Source: Flammeovirga agarivorans (GTDB lineage: Bacteria; Bacteroidota; Bacteroidia; Cytophagales; Flammeovirgaceae). From it: a stretch of 64,000 nucleotides of DNA. This document shows positions 36,249-45,292 of the stretch, one piece after another. The stretch lies in the NCBI RefSeq assembly GCF_012641475.1, contig NZ_JABAIL010000008.1, positions 62,001-126,000 of the forward strand, in the 5' to 3' direction. The position numbers and the translations under genes were made by a program. Positions within the stretch are counted from its first letter, which is position 1; every line of letters starts with the position of its first letter. The notes under the pieces are model-generated. The model ran no database searches. It was not told the DNA's origin and worked only from the letters and a program-made list of their open reading frames with translations.

Positions 36249-36575
36249 TGTTTTGATTTTTGTGATTAATAAAATTGATTTTTGAGCTTCGAATTGACAG
36301 TAGACAATTTCTCGCTCAGAGTTAAATTCTTAATAGCTGAAATGAAACAGATTGAAGTGTTAGCAAACATCATCTAAAACTTACAACTAATGTATTTCAA
36401 AATAATTAAAAATGAAATGTCATTTTATATAGTATTGAGACGTAGTTATTCAAAAAGGGTTACAGTGAATAATGTATTTAACTTTTCTTAATTATGAAAT
36501 GTATTATATATATAAAATGACATGTCAAAAAAACAGAATTAAGAATGGTCTTATAGTCAGTTTAAAATCAAAAGT
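36249..36575. other. Intergenic region with a perfect 15-base inverted repeat
   Basis: No gene is seen. ATGTCATTTTATATA (36417-36431) recurs in inverted orientation at 36509-36523, 77 bases apart. The second copy overlaps the perfect palindrome TGACATGTCA (36518-36527), and the first overlaps a small hairpin AAAATGA/TCATTTT. The pair lies about 170-275 bases upstream of the lipoprotein start. Confidence 0.6.
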
Positions 36576-36604
36576 GCATAAAAAAAGAGGCAACTCTGCC
36601 TCTT
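36576..36604 (-). terminator. Intrinsic terminator after the 36.6-kb gene
   Basis: AAGAGGCA (36585-36592) pairs with TGCCTCTT (36597-36604). On the minus strand it is followed by TTTTTTATG. Confidence 0.88.
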
Positions 36605-36629
36605 ATTATTTTTTGTAACGGATAGGTGA

Positions 36630-37013
36630 TTATTTAATCTCTATTTGAGAAACAATGGAGTCTATAACATCATTAAAAGTCTTTCCAGTTAATTTTGACA
36701 TGGTTGTACACATATCGTATATTTCTTTCCCGTTTTTCTCTACATACTCAATAGCGGAGATGTAATCAAAGTTTTCATTGTTGGTGGCAAGTGAGAGTGC
36801 AATTCTTGTCATGGACATTAAAGGCGATTCTTCAAAGCCTTTTTCAAACTCTGTATTTCTTTGTAAAATAGTACTTATTAAAAGTAAGTCTTGATTTTCA
36901 GCAACAGTTTTCTCACTGTTTTTAATCTCTTTTCTATACAAGTTGAGCAGGTCAGAATTTACCCTTACCGATATACTTGTATCTTTATTTGCTTTTTTAT
37001 TTTTTGCCCCCAT
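36630..37013 (-). CDS. Small protein with a ribbon-helix-helix-like N-terminus
   Basis: This is a 127-residue cytoplasmic protein. After a basic lead (MGAKNKKANKD) comes TSISVRVNSDLLNLYRKEIK, which has the strand-then-helix spacing of ribbon-helix-helix DNA-binding proteins. The remaining 80 residues are mostly helical and include NDVIDSIVSQ at the end. I did not recognise a family, and the DNA-binding proposal rests on that one segment. It is divergent from the LytS-type kinase gene (207 bases between starts) and has its own terminator. The helical tail could be a partner-binding domain. Confidence 0.6.
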   Translation of the reverse strand: MGAKNKKANKDTSISVRVNSDLLNLYRKEIKNSEKTVAENQDLLLISTILQRNTEFEKGFEESPLMSMTRIALSLATNNENFDYISAIEYVEKNGKEIYDMCTTMSKLTGKTFNDVIDSIVSQIEIK

Positions 37014-37220
37014 TGAAATGTATTTTCATAATTATTGAATAGCCAAAATACTCTTTAAAGGATTACTTTCAAAAATACATTTTAAAATTCTTCTACGCTA
37101 AAGCATAAATTTTTTGCTTGAGAAAGAGTATCTTGTCTTGGTTGATAGTGTTTGTCATGAAAATAAGCAGGTTGACATAAAAAAATTGTTGACCTACTGG
37201 TCTAACGCTACTTTAGAATC

Positions 37221-38327
37221 ATGAAAAATAAAATACAAAAATACGGCAGATCAATAATCATTGGATCTTCATTCGTCTTCTTTATGCTTATTCTTATGTC
37301 ATTGATGGACATGATCATCATTCCTTTTGATAGGGAAGGAGAAGTAGTGGCTATATTCTTGTTTTGGTCAGGACTATCCTCAGTAATTGTTCACAACTTC
37401 AATTACTTAAAGAGAAAAGTACCTGCCCTATTAAAATTAGGAGCTGTAATTCTCGCTCTTATTTTTATTAATATTTACGATGAAAGTGCTGGAATTCAAG
37501 AGAACTACACCACCATATTTATGGTAGTGATGTGGTTTAGTATGATTGGTTATTTTATCACTCCACAGTTTTTCCTAAAATATGTATATATCTATTATGC
37601 ATGCATGATGGGTATTGTACTGTTATGTAACATTGGCATGGATGAACATGAAAGGTTTGAGACGATTACGATTTCTTTGGCTTTATCAATTCCTATTCTT
37701 TTCTGTTTGTGGGTTTATGAACAATGGAAGTGGATAAAATCATTAAAAAATGAGAAAGCAAGTGCTGAATTACAACTTCTAAAAAGTCAGATTAACCCTC
37801 ATTTTTTCTTTAACACCCTCAATAACTTATATGGGCTTACAGTAGAGAAATCGGATAAGGCTTCAGAGGTAGTGCTAAAGCTTGGAGACATGATGCGCTA
37901 TACGATTTATGAAGGAAGAGAAGAAAAAGTACCCATTCAGGAAGAGATTAAATACCTTGAAAATTATATAGAGTTACATAAAATTCGCTATCAGAAGAAT
38001 GTACAGGTACATTTTATCAACTCGGTAATTTCTGAGTTTGAAATAGCACCGTTATTGTATATCATTCTACTAGAAAATTCATTTAAACATGGTGTTGAAA
38101 CACTTGTGGAAAACGCCTACATATTCATCGAAATTGAAGAATATGGAAATTCTGTCGCTTTCACTATTGAAAATAATTTTGACAAAGCAATGCAGGATCA
38201 CCGCGTTGGAATAGGCCTTGAAAATTTGAAGAAAAGATTAGAATTAATCTATCCAGATAAATATACATTTGAAGAAATTAAAGGAATTAACACCTACAAA
38301 ACACTTTTGACTATCGATCTATCATGA
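37221..38327 (+). CDS. LytS/YehU-type sensor histidine kinase
   Basis: This 368-residue protein has about six membrane helices in residues 12-165. A cytoplasmic His_kinase domain follows, starting QLLKSQINPHFFFNTLNNLYGL (phospho-acceptor His194), with an ATP-binding part at ILLENSFKHGVE and GIGLENLKKRL. This is the LytS-like type, in which the kinase has no classical DHp domain. The stop codon overlaps the start of the response regulator gene (ATGA), so translation is coupled. The membrane part, rather than a large periplasmic sensor, suggests it senses a small molecule or membrane state. It lies in the middle of the polysaccharide locus and is a plausible regulator of it, though this is inference. 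Confidence 0.9.
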   Translation: MKNKIQKYGRSIIIGSSFVFFMLILMSLMDMIIIPFDREGEVVAIFLFWSGLSSVIVHNFNYLKRKVPALLKLGAVILALIFINIYDESAGIQENYTTIFMVVMWFSMIGYFITPQFFLKYVYIYYACMMGIVLLCNIGMDEHERFETITISLALSIPILFCLWVYEQWKWIKSLKNEKASAELQLLKSQINPHFFFNTLNNLYGLTVEKSDKASEVVLKLGDMMRYTIYEGREEKVPIQEEIKYLENYIELHKIRYQKNVQVHFINSVISEFEIAPLLYIILLENSFKHGVETLVENAYIFIEIEEYGNSVAFTIENNFDKAMQDHRVGIGLENLKKRLELIYPDKYTFEEIKGINTYKTLLTIDLS

Positions 38328-38989
38328 ACTACATTATCATCGATGACGAACCAATAGCCCATAGAATAATAGAAGGGTATTGTGAAAAATTCAATTATTT
38401 AGAAAAGAAAGGCAACGCTTATGATGCATTTGAAGCTATCGAGCTGATGCATGAACAAAGTTTAGACTTGATCTTTTTAGATATTAATATGCCTAAAATG
38501 AATGGGTTTGAATTACTTCGTTCACTCCCAAAGGCCCCTCAGGTAATTGTAACTTCTGCTTATAAGGAATACGCAGTAGAAGGTTTTGAACTTAATGTCG
38601 TCGATTACCTACTAAAGCCTTTTAGCTTCAGCCGATTCATGACCGCGATTAACAAATTAGAAAAGAAGGTGTCTTTGAAAGATCAATTTTTTGTAAAGTC
38701 TGAGAAAAAACTAATCAATATTGATATTAAAGACTTACAGTACGTAGAAGGCTGTGGTAATTATGTGAAATTGGTAGTGAAAGATAAACCTGTGATTTGT
38801 TATCAGAAGCTTTCTTATTATGATGAGTTTCTATCACAAAAAGGAGGTTTTATTCGAATTCATAAATCATATATAGTCAATGAAAAATGGATAGAAAGTA
38901 TAGAAGGCAATACTATCGTTATTCAAAAACATTCCATCCCCATAGGACAGAAATATAAGAAGCAGTTGTTGGATCAACTTTACTTATAG
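38324..38989 (+). CDS. LytTR-family response regulator
   Basis: This 221-residue protein has a receiver domain (residues 1-115) with acidic pocket IIDDEP, phospho-Asp53 in FLDINMPK, and Lys in VDYLLKPF. A LytTR DNA-binding domain follows (about 130-220), with VEGCGNYVKLVV, FIRIHKSYIVN and the end PIGQKYKKQLLDQL. It works as the output partner of the LytS-type kinase whose gene overlaps it by four bases. LytTR proteins usually bind imperfect direct repeats upstream of target genes. The targets here are unknown. Confidence 0.92.
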   Translation: MNYIIIDDEPIAHRIIEGYCEKFNYLEKKGNAYDAFEAIELMHEQSLDLIFLDINMPKMNGFELLRSLPKAPQVIVTSAYKEYAVEGFELNVVDYLLKPFSFSRFMTAINKLEKKVSLKDQFFVKSEKKLINIDIKDLQYVEGCGNYVKLVVKDKPVICYQKLSYYDEFLSQKGGFIRIHKSYIVNEKWIESIEGNTIVIQKHSIPIGQKYKKQLLDQLYL

Positions 38990-39075
38990 TGATCAACATA
39001 TGCATCACCTTCATCAATTCAATACTCATATTCTCCCTTCATTATTACTACTTTTGAAATAGACTATAAATTGAA

Positions 39076-39975
39076 ATGATGAGAAGATATATTTTTTTAA
39101 CGATCGTCTTTTTTAGCCTTTTCCATGTAGCATCAGCACAGAAGAAAAAAGGTAGAACACCAGAAAAAGAGATCAACATTCCAGAAGGATTAACGTATCA
39201 GGTTATACAATATAGAGAGGATGTAAAAACACCCAAAAGAGCCAATCAGTTAGGAATTTCCTACAAAGATGATGGACAGAAAAAGAAACCGGTAGTTGTA
39301 TTTATTCATGGAGGTGGATGGGCCAACGGTGATAAGGATAATGTTTTGTATCAAGTGTTTAATGTCGCGAAACAAGGATTTGTTGGAGTGACCATTTCCT
39401 ATCGTTTGGTTTCTGAAGGAGATTTTCCAGTTTGTATTGAGGATGTGAAAGAAGCTATTCGTTGTTTAAAGTCAAAAGAAGGGGAACTCCCATTGGACTT
39501 AGATAGGATAGGCATTTGGGGATACAGTGCGGGAGCACATTTATCACTAATGATAGGTCTATCGCCAGAAGATACTTTTCACTCTGGTACATATACTGAA
39601 TATGATTGTAAGGTGAAAACAATAATGCCCGTTTCCACACCTACAGATTTTGTGATTAAGCCGGAGAGAGAATGGTTTCCCAAGTTTTTAAATGAAGAAC
39701 AGGTGGCAGATATAGCTTTTCAACAAAGTGTTTCACCAACTCATTATGTTCATCAAGGACAGCCAAAGATTTTTATGATTCATGGTACTGCAGATAAGAT
39801 TGTTCCTTCCTATCATTACTTAAATTTCAAGAAGGTGTGTGAAGAGAAAGGAATAAATAACTTTACTTTATATGAAATCGAAGAGGGTGGGCATATGTTA
39901 TACTTTAAAAGAAGACAAGATGTAATGCCTCTTTTTAAAGAGTTCTTGAAAGAAGTGAAATCACAGAACATCTAA
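39076..39975 (+). CDS. Exported alpha/beta-hydrolase esterase (HGGGW type)
   Basis: This 299-residue protein has a signal peptide (MMRRYIFLTIVFFSLFHVASAQ). The oxyanion motif is FIHGGGWANGD and the nucleophile elbow is WGYSAGAHLS (Ser154). A late His lies in IEEGGHMLY, and the acid position in MIHGTADKIVP. It resembles esterase/lipase-like hydrolases that remove acyl groups from carbohydrates. It follows the two-component pair and is convergent with the GH2 gene. An acetyl or other ester group on the polysaccharide is a plausible substrate, but this is inference. Confidence 0.82.
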   Translation: MMRRYIFLTIVFFSLFHVASAQKKKGRTPEKEINIPEGLTYQVIQYREDVKTPKRANQLGISYKDDGQKKKPVVVFIHGGGWANGDKDNVLYQVFNVAKQGFVGVTISYRLVSEGDFPVCIEDVKEAIRCLKSKEGELPLDLDRIGIWGYSAGAHLSLMIGLSPEDTFHSGTYTEYDCKVKTIMPVSTPTDFVIKPEREWFPKFLNEEQVADIAFQQSVSPTHYVHQGQPKIFMIHGTADKIVPSYHYLNFKKVCEEKGINNFTLYEIEEGGHMLYFKRRQDVMPLFKEFLKEVKSQNI

Positions 39976-39981
39976 AAAAAG

Positions 39982-40022
39982 AAACCCCTCAAAGATTTGA
40001 TAAAGATGTCTTTGAGGGGTTT
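39982..40022. terminator. Strong bidirectional terminator
   Basis: AAACCCCTCAAAGA (39982-39995) pairs perfectly with TCTTTGAGGGGTTT (40009-40022), between the convergent esterase and GH2 genes. Confidence 0.93.
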
Positions 40023-40025
40023 TGC

Positions 40026-42482
40026 TTATAGAGTGGGTTGCTCTTTCACTTTAATTTCAATTTGAGCAGTTTTTAATCCTTTTCCCTTTACCTCTAAAAT
40101 ACCTTTCCCGGCTATATCTTGTGATTGTAGCGTAACGACTAATTTTCCATTGAAAGTTTTCATGGTTGGTTCATGAAACATTTCAAGAGAAGTAGCATCT
40201 CCATTACAAACCACCTTATAATCTGTAGCACCTTTGACTTTAAATGATAAAGGGATATTGGCTGTAGGACAAAAGTTACCTTCTTTATCAACAACTGAAA
40301 CGGTAACATAACTGAGGTCTTCACCATCTGCAGATAAGATAGAACGATCAGCTTCTAACTTTAAATGATGTGGTTGTCCTGCTGTTTTTATTTCTTTTTC
40401 AGCAACAGCTTGTCCATTATCATCATAAGCAACGACTTTAACTGTTCCCGCTTCGTATTTCACATCCATCCATCGCAAACGGTATCTATCCAAACGAGAA
40501 GTAACATCTTTAGTACGCTTTCCTTGGCTTACACCATTAATGAATAATTCAGCGGTATTATAATTAGTATAAACAAAAACGGGAGTAGTTTCTCCTTCTC
40601 TACCTTCCCAATTCCAATGGGGCAAGATATGTAATGTTTCTTCCTCCGTATTCCATCTACTTTTGTAAAGGTAATAGCGATCTTTAGGTATACCCGCTAG
40701 ATCGCAAATACCAAAATAGGAGCTTCTAGAAGGCCACTCCTCATTGTAGGGCGACGGTTCTCCAAGGTAGTCAAATCCTGTCCAAACAAATTCGCCTAAT
40801 ACCCACGGTTGATCATCTTGTAAAATGAAATCATCTTCAGGAATATTGGACCAAGGACAAGCCTCATAATCGTAACTTGATGACTGGAAATCTGAATATT
40901 TCTTTTTCTTATACTCTTTTACTGGAAACTTATAAACACCTCTTGAACTTACCGTTGAAGCTGTTTCAGATCCCAACAGATACCCTTGAGGAAATTTTTC
41001 ATAAGCTTCTTGGTATAAATGCGTTCGGTAATTTAAACCAGGAATGTCTAAAATAGCTCCGAAACCACTTTCCATTACCGCTTTTACCTGGTCCATACCT
41101 ACAGTAACAGGACGGGTAGGATCTTCTTCATGGAAAATATTTTGTAGCCAAAGTGCTCTTTTTACTCCTTCACTGCCATATTGATCAGGAACTTCATTGC
41201 CTGCACTCCACATCACAATAGAAGGGTGGTTCTTCAAACGTCTTACCAAATTTTTTACATCAATAGCTGCCCAATCATCAAAAAATCGATGATAACCATT
41301 TTTCACTTTAGGTTTTTTCCATTCATCGAAACTCTCAGCAATTACCATTAAACCCAGTTCATCACATAATTCCATCTGTTCTATTGAAGGCATATTATGA
41401 GCGGTTCTAATCGCATCTGCTCCCATGTTTTTCATCATAACTAACTGACGTTTTAAAGCAGCCCTATTAATTGCAATCCCCAAAGGACCTAGATCATGAT
41501 GAAGGCAAACTCCTTTGAACTTGCGTTGTTGTCCATTCAGCTCAAATCCTCTTTCAGCAGTATATTTTATCTCTCTGATACCAAAAGTTTTTTCTATTTG
41601 ATCTACAGCTTGTCCTTGTCTGAAGGCAGTAAGTTTTATTGTATAGAGGTATGGCGATTCAGGACTCCATAATTGAGGGTTTTCTACACTAAGTTGAGTA
41701 TTGATAGTATTACCAAACTTTAATGAAGACGCTCCTTCTGAAACGATCTCTCCATCTGCAGTTGATATTATGTAATTGACCTGGTCGATATCACCCTCTA
41801 ATTCGCTTGTTACATCTACTTCTGCTTTTTTCTGACTGATAAATGGAGTAGTTATAGTGGTTCCCCATTGTTGAAAGGCATCTTTATTCGTAGTAATAAG
41901 GTGTACATTTCTATAAATACCCGCTCCCGGATACCATCTCGATGACTTAGGTTGATTATGTAATCTTACCGCCAATAAATTGTCTCCTTCTTTTAGGAAT
42001 TTAGTGATATCGAAGAAAAAGTAAGCATATCCATACGGATGTTCTCCTACTTTTTGACCATTGATATAGACTTGTGCCTCACTCATCGCACCATCGAATT
42101 GTAGCAATACTTTCTTTTCGGAAAGAGAATTTTCTATCGTTATATTTTTTCTGTACCAGCCAGTACCAATATATGGTAATGCACCTGTTCTTCCAGATTT
42201 TTCCGTAGGGACTTTTTCACCGTCTTGAAATATGGCTACTTGCTGTAAATCGTATTTTTTATCAAAAGGTCCTTTTATCGCCCAATCATGTGGAATAGAT
42301 ACAGATTCCCAATCTTTGTCGTCATAACTTCCTTGAGAAAAATTATAATGATCTCCTTTAAAAAACTTCCAACCTTCTTTCAAAAGTACTTCTTGTCTTC
42401 CTGAATTAAATGTATCATCAGATGTGTTCTGTGATAAAACAATTATTGGAAGGAATATAAATAAGTATATAAATTTTTTCAT
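40026..42482 (-). CDS. GH2 beta-galactosidase family glycoside hydrolase
   Basis: This is an 818-residue protein with a signal peptide (MKKFIYLFIFLPIIVLSQ), so it is probably periplasmic. Layout is an N-terminal sugar-binding sandwich (residues about 30-200, SRWYPGAGIYRNV), an Ig-like domain, then a TIM barrel. The acid/base Glu is expected at AGNEVP (E430) and the nucleophile at LGSETAST (E506). The conserved GEFVWTGFDYLGEPSPY block follows. The C-terminal part contains Ig-like domains (about 680-810). GH2 enzymes in sulfated galactan loci remove terminal beta-D-galactose from oligosaccharides. It is the only gene of the polysaccharide locus transcribed leftward. A beta-glucuronidase or mannosidase activity is less likely given the motif set. 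Confidence 0.9.
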   Translation of the reverse strand: MKKFIYLFIFLPIIVLSQNTSDDTFNSGRQEVLLKEGWKFFKGDHYNFSQGSYDDKDWESVSIPHDWAIKGPFDKKYDLQQVAIFQDGEKVPTEKSGRTGALPYIGTGWYRKNITIENSLSEKKVLLQFDGAMSEAQVYINGQKVGEHPYGYAYFFFDITKFLKEGDNLLAVRLHNQPKSSRWYPGAGIYRNVHLITTNKDAFQQWGTTITTPFISQKKAEVDVTSELEGDIDQVNYIISTADGEIVSEGASSLKFGNTINTQLSVENPQLWSPESPYLYTIKLTAFRQGQAVDQIEKTFGIREIKYTAERGFELNGQQRKFKGVCLHHDLGPLGIAINRAALKRQLVMMKNMGADAIRTAHNMPSIEQMELCDELGLMVIAESFDEWKKPKVKNGYHRFFDDWAAIDVKNLVRRLKNHPSIVMWSAGNEVPDQYGSEGVKRALWLQNIFHEEDPTRPVTVGMDQVKAVMESGFGAILDIPGLNYRTHLYQEAYEKFPQGYLLGSETASTVSSRGVYKFPVKEYKKKKYSDFQSSSYDYEACPWSNIPEDDFILQDDQPWVLGEFVWTGFDYLGEPSPYNEEWPSRSSYFGICDLAGIPKDRYYLYKSRWNTEEETLHILPHWNWEGREGETTPVFVYTNYNTAELFINGVSQGKRTKDVTSRLDRYRLRWMDVKYEAGTVKVVAYDDNGQAVAEKEIKTAGQPHHLKLEADRSILSADGEDLSYVTVSVVDKEGNFCPTANIPLSFKVKGATDYKVVCNGDATSLEMFHEPTMKTFNGKLVVTLQSQDIAGKGILEVKGKGLKTAQIEIKVKEQPTL

Positions 42483-42697
42483 TTCACTTCTTCTATCAGT
42501 TTGCGATTTTATAAATTTAAATCATACAAAGCGAAAGGGGTGAAACATTCTCGTTAAAGTATAATAAAGCCTGTTAAGTATCATAAATTGGTTTTTTTAT
42601 AGCATAATTGACGATTTAATGCCCATAATTGATGAAAATAGACACCATAAACGAGGAAGAAAAAGTGACCTTTGAGATATACTAAAATATTTTTGAG

Positions 42698-44104
42698 ATG
42701 AACTTCAGACTGAATTTATTACTTACATTCCTCTTAGGGTGGACATTGTTAGCTGTTGGCCAAGATAAACATAAGAAACCAAACTTTGTGATTATACTTG
42801 CTGATGATTTGGGTTATGCAGATGTTGGGTTTAATGGAAGTAAACAAATACATACACCCAATATTGATGCTTTAGCAAACAGTGGAATTCAGTTTACGCA
42901 AGGGTATGTTTCAGCACCCGTTTGTGGCCCATCAAGAGCCGGATTAATAACAGGTAGAAATCAAGTGAATTTTGGTTTCGATAATAATCCTATTGTTGAT
43001 TTACCACAATTTGATGAGAATTATATTGGTGTGCCAGTGGAGGAGGTAACGATTGCAGATAGACTTGCAGACTTAGGTTATGTAAATGGTCTGATAGGAA
43101 AATGGCATTTAGGTGAAGCAGATCATTTTCATCCAACAAAGAGAGGTTTTCATGAATTTTGGGGATATAGAGGTGGAGGTCATAACTATTTTGCCAATAG
43201 ACCGAATGGAACTCCTTATCCTTACCGTATCGAATCTAACTATAAACAACCACAGCCTATCTCTTACATTACAGATGATAAAGGAGATGAATGTTTAGAC
43301 TTTATAAAAAGACATAAAGATGAACCATTTTTCTTATTTGCTTCATTTAATGCACCTCATGCACCAATGCAAGCAACAGAAGAGGATATGGCATTGTATT
43401 CTGAAATAAAAGACAAGAAAAGAAGAACATATGCTGCGATGATTCACCGACTAGATATTAATGTTGGTAGAATAATTCAAGAGTTAAAAGATCAGGGACT
43501 ATATGAAAATACAGTTGTTGTTTTCTTGAGTGATAACGGTGGTCCATGTAATCATAATGCGTCTATAAATGCCCCATTGAATGGACAAAAAGGGATCCTT
43601 TTAGAAGGTGGGATTAGAGTTCCTTTTGTGATTTCATATCCAAAACATTTAAAAAAGGGACAATACGATTTACCAATAACATCATTAGATCTAACACCCA
43701 CTTTTGTAGCATTAGCGGGAGGAAAAACAACGAAGGAAGATCAATTGGATGGAGTGGATATTTATCCTTACCTCACAAAAGTAAAAAAGGGCAACCCACA
43801 TGAAACAATGATGTGGAGGTTTACGATCAGTGCTGGTATTCGAAAAGGAAATTGGAAACTAATTCGACTACCAGATCGATTACCGATGTTGTATAATTTG
43901 GATAAAGATCCATCTGAGCAAAATGACGTAGCAGACCAACACCGAGAAATGGTAATAGAAATGCTAAAGCAATTAGGGGATTGGGATGTTTCTTGTCCTC
44001 AGATATTATATATGGAAGGAGATCGATGGAGAAGAGAGCAAGTTGATTTATATGATACTGAATATCAATTAAAGCAACCAAAAGCCTTGTCAAAGAAATT
44101 ATAG
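42698..44104 (+). CDS. Formylglycine-dependent sulfatase (S1 family), periplasmic
   Basis: This 468-residue protein has a signal peptide (about residues 1-21, ending AVGQ). Motifs in order are NFVIILADDLGYADVG, the active site C76-G-P-S-R80 with AGLITG, GKWHLGE, HAPMQ and VVFLSDNGGP. The first half closely parallels the 56.8- and 61.2-kb sulfatases. It has no T9SS sorting domain, so it should act in the periplasm on imported oligosaccharides. Co-directional neighbours are an esterase-like hydrolase, GH29 and GH50 genes, but terminators separate them. The position of the sulfate it removes cannot be told from sequence here. Confidence 0.92.
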   Translation: MNFRLNLLLTFLLGWTLLAVGQDKHKKPNFVIILADDLGYADVGFNGSKQIHTPNIDALANSGIQFTQGYVSAPVCGPSRAGLITGRNQVNFGFDNNPIVDLPQFDENYIGVPVEEVTIADRLADLGYVNGLIGKWHLGEADHFHPTKRGFHEFWGYRGGGHNYFANRPNGTPYPYRIESNYKQPQPISYITDDKGDECLDFIKRHKDEPFFLFASFNAPHAPMQATEEDMALYSEIKDKKRRTYAAMIHRLDINVGRIIQELKDQGLYENTVVVFLSDNGGPCNHNASINAPLNGQKGILLEGGIRVPFVISYPKHLKKGQYDLPITSLDLTPTFVALAGGKTTKEDQLDGVDIYPYLTKVKKGNPHETMMWRFTISAGIRKGNWKLIRLPDRLPMLYNLDKDPSEQNDVADQHREMVIEMLKQLGDWDVSCPQILYMEGDRWRREQVDLYDTEYQLKQPKALSKKL

Positions 44105-44133
44105 TTTGGCTACTTATTAATTTTAGGAATGTG

Positions 44134-44173
44134 AAGGAAGTGATATCAATTTTGAAGTCATTTCCTTTTTTTT
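44134..44173 (+). terminator. Intrinsic terminator after sulfatase 2
   Basis: AAGGAAGTGA (44134-44143) pairs with TCATTTCCTT (44158-44167) with one wobble. A run of T residues follows. Confidence 0.88.
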
Positions 44174-44228
44174 ATTGAATATTTTGGATGAAAAACTCTA
44201 ATTTAAAGGTATCAAATTTACAAGATCA

Positions 44229-45155
44229 ATGAACAAACAGACAATGAGGAAATCTCTTTTTATTTACTTAGTGATGAGTCTTTTTTATTCAACAACTTAC
44301 GGACAAGAACTAATAGAATTATGGGATGAAAAAGATATTCCCAATTATAAATCCACCGCAGAGCGTGAAGATATAGCAAAGCGAGATATTACGTTTATCA
44401 GCAAAGTACAAAAGCCAACATTAGAAATATTTTTGCCTTCAGAAAGAAATGCAAACGGCAAAGCAATATTAATATTACCGGGAGGCGGCTATGGAGGTGT
44501 AGCCTATGATTGGGAAGGTACAGACTATGCAAAATGGTTGAACGCACAAGGGATTGCAGCTTTTGTATTGAAGTATAGATCGCCTCAAGCAGCGTCTGTC
44601 ATAGAGTCTTATAAAGCACCCATTCAAGATGCTCAAAGGGCCATTCGATGGATCAAAAGGAATGCACAAAAGCTACATATTAAAAAAGAATTAGTAGGTG
44701 TAATGGGTTCTTCAGCAGGTGGGCATCTAGCATCCACATTAGCCACACATTCTACTAGTTATTATGAGGCTACCGATGAAATTGATAAAGAGTCCTTTCA
44801 AGTTAGTTTTATGATGCTAATTTATCCTGTTGTTTCTATGAAAAAAGGAATAACACATATGGGTTCTAGAAATAACCTTCTTGGTAAAGAACCAACGAAA
44901 CAATTAATAGAGCAATTCTCGAATGAAGAGCAGGTGACAGAGAAAACACCTAAAGCTTTTATTGTTCATTCAGCTGATGATGGAGCAGTGCCGGTCCAGA
45001 ACTCTCTAGTTTTATATGATGCCTTACTGAAGAACAATATCAGTACAGATATGCATCTCTACCCCAAGGGCGGGCATGGTTATGGTTTCGGAAAGTCCAA
45101 TGCTGATGCTCCAGATTGGACAGCAGTAGCAGAAGGTTGGTTAAATAGCTGGTAG
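44229..45155 (+). CDS. Exported alpha/beta-hydrolase, acetylesterase-like
   Basis: This 308-residue protein has a signal peptide (MRKSLFIYLVMSLFYSTTYGQ from the second Met; the first Met at 44229 adds five residues). Motifs are LPGGGYGGVAYDWEG (oxyanion), VMGSSAGGHLAS with Ser162 as nucleophile, the acid position near VHSADDGAVP, and the catalytic His in YPKGGHGYGFG. It belongs to the BD-FAE/acetyl-xylan-esterase-like hydrolases common in polysaccharide loci. The substrate here is not known. It stands between the sulfatase and GH29 genes with terminators on both sides. Confidence 0.83.
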   Translation: MNKQTMRKSLFIYLVMSLFYSTTYGQELIELWDEKDIPNYKSTAEREDIAKRDITFISKVQKPTLEIFLPSERNANGKAILILPGGGYGGVAYDWEGTDYAKWLNAQGIAAFVLKYRSPQAASVIESYKAPIQDAQRAIRWIKRNAQKLHIKKELVGVMGSSAGGHLASTLATHSTSYYEATDEIDKESFQVSFMMLIYPVVSMKKGITHMGSRNNLLGKEPTKQLIEQFSNEEQVTEKTPKAFIVHSADDGAVPVQNSLVLYDALLKNNISTDMHLYPKGGHGYGFGKSNADAPDWTAVAEGWLNSW

Positions 45156-45178
45156 GTAAACCTTAAACAATAGATCTG

Positions 45179-45233
45179 AGATAGTATAATTCTTTTTAGG
45201 CTCAACTTATTAAGAATTATGCTATCTTTTTTT
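45179..45233 (+). terminator. Intrinsic terminator after the esterase-like gene
   Basis: AGATAGTATAATTCTT (45179-45194) pairs with AAGAATTATGCTATCT (45212-45227), 16 pairs with one wobble. Seven T residues follow. Confidence 0.95.
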
Positions 45234-45292
45234 GATTCTGTGCCTATCCATTAAGTAAGAAAAAATGATATTCGATAAACACTTAGAATGAA

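Noticed and set aside
42688-42695. TATTTTTG promoter match before sulfatase 2
   Set aside because: It ends two bases before the start codon and has no well-spaced -33 element, so it is more likely chance.
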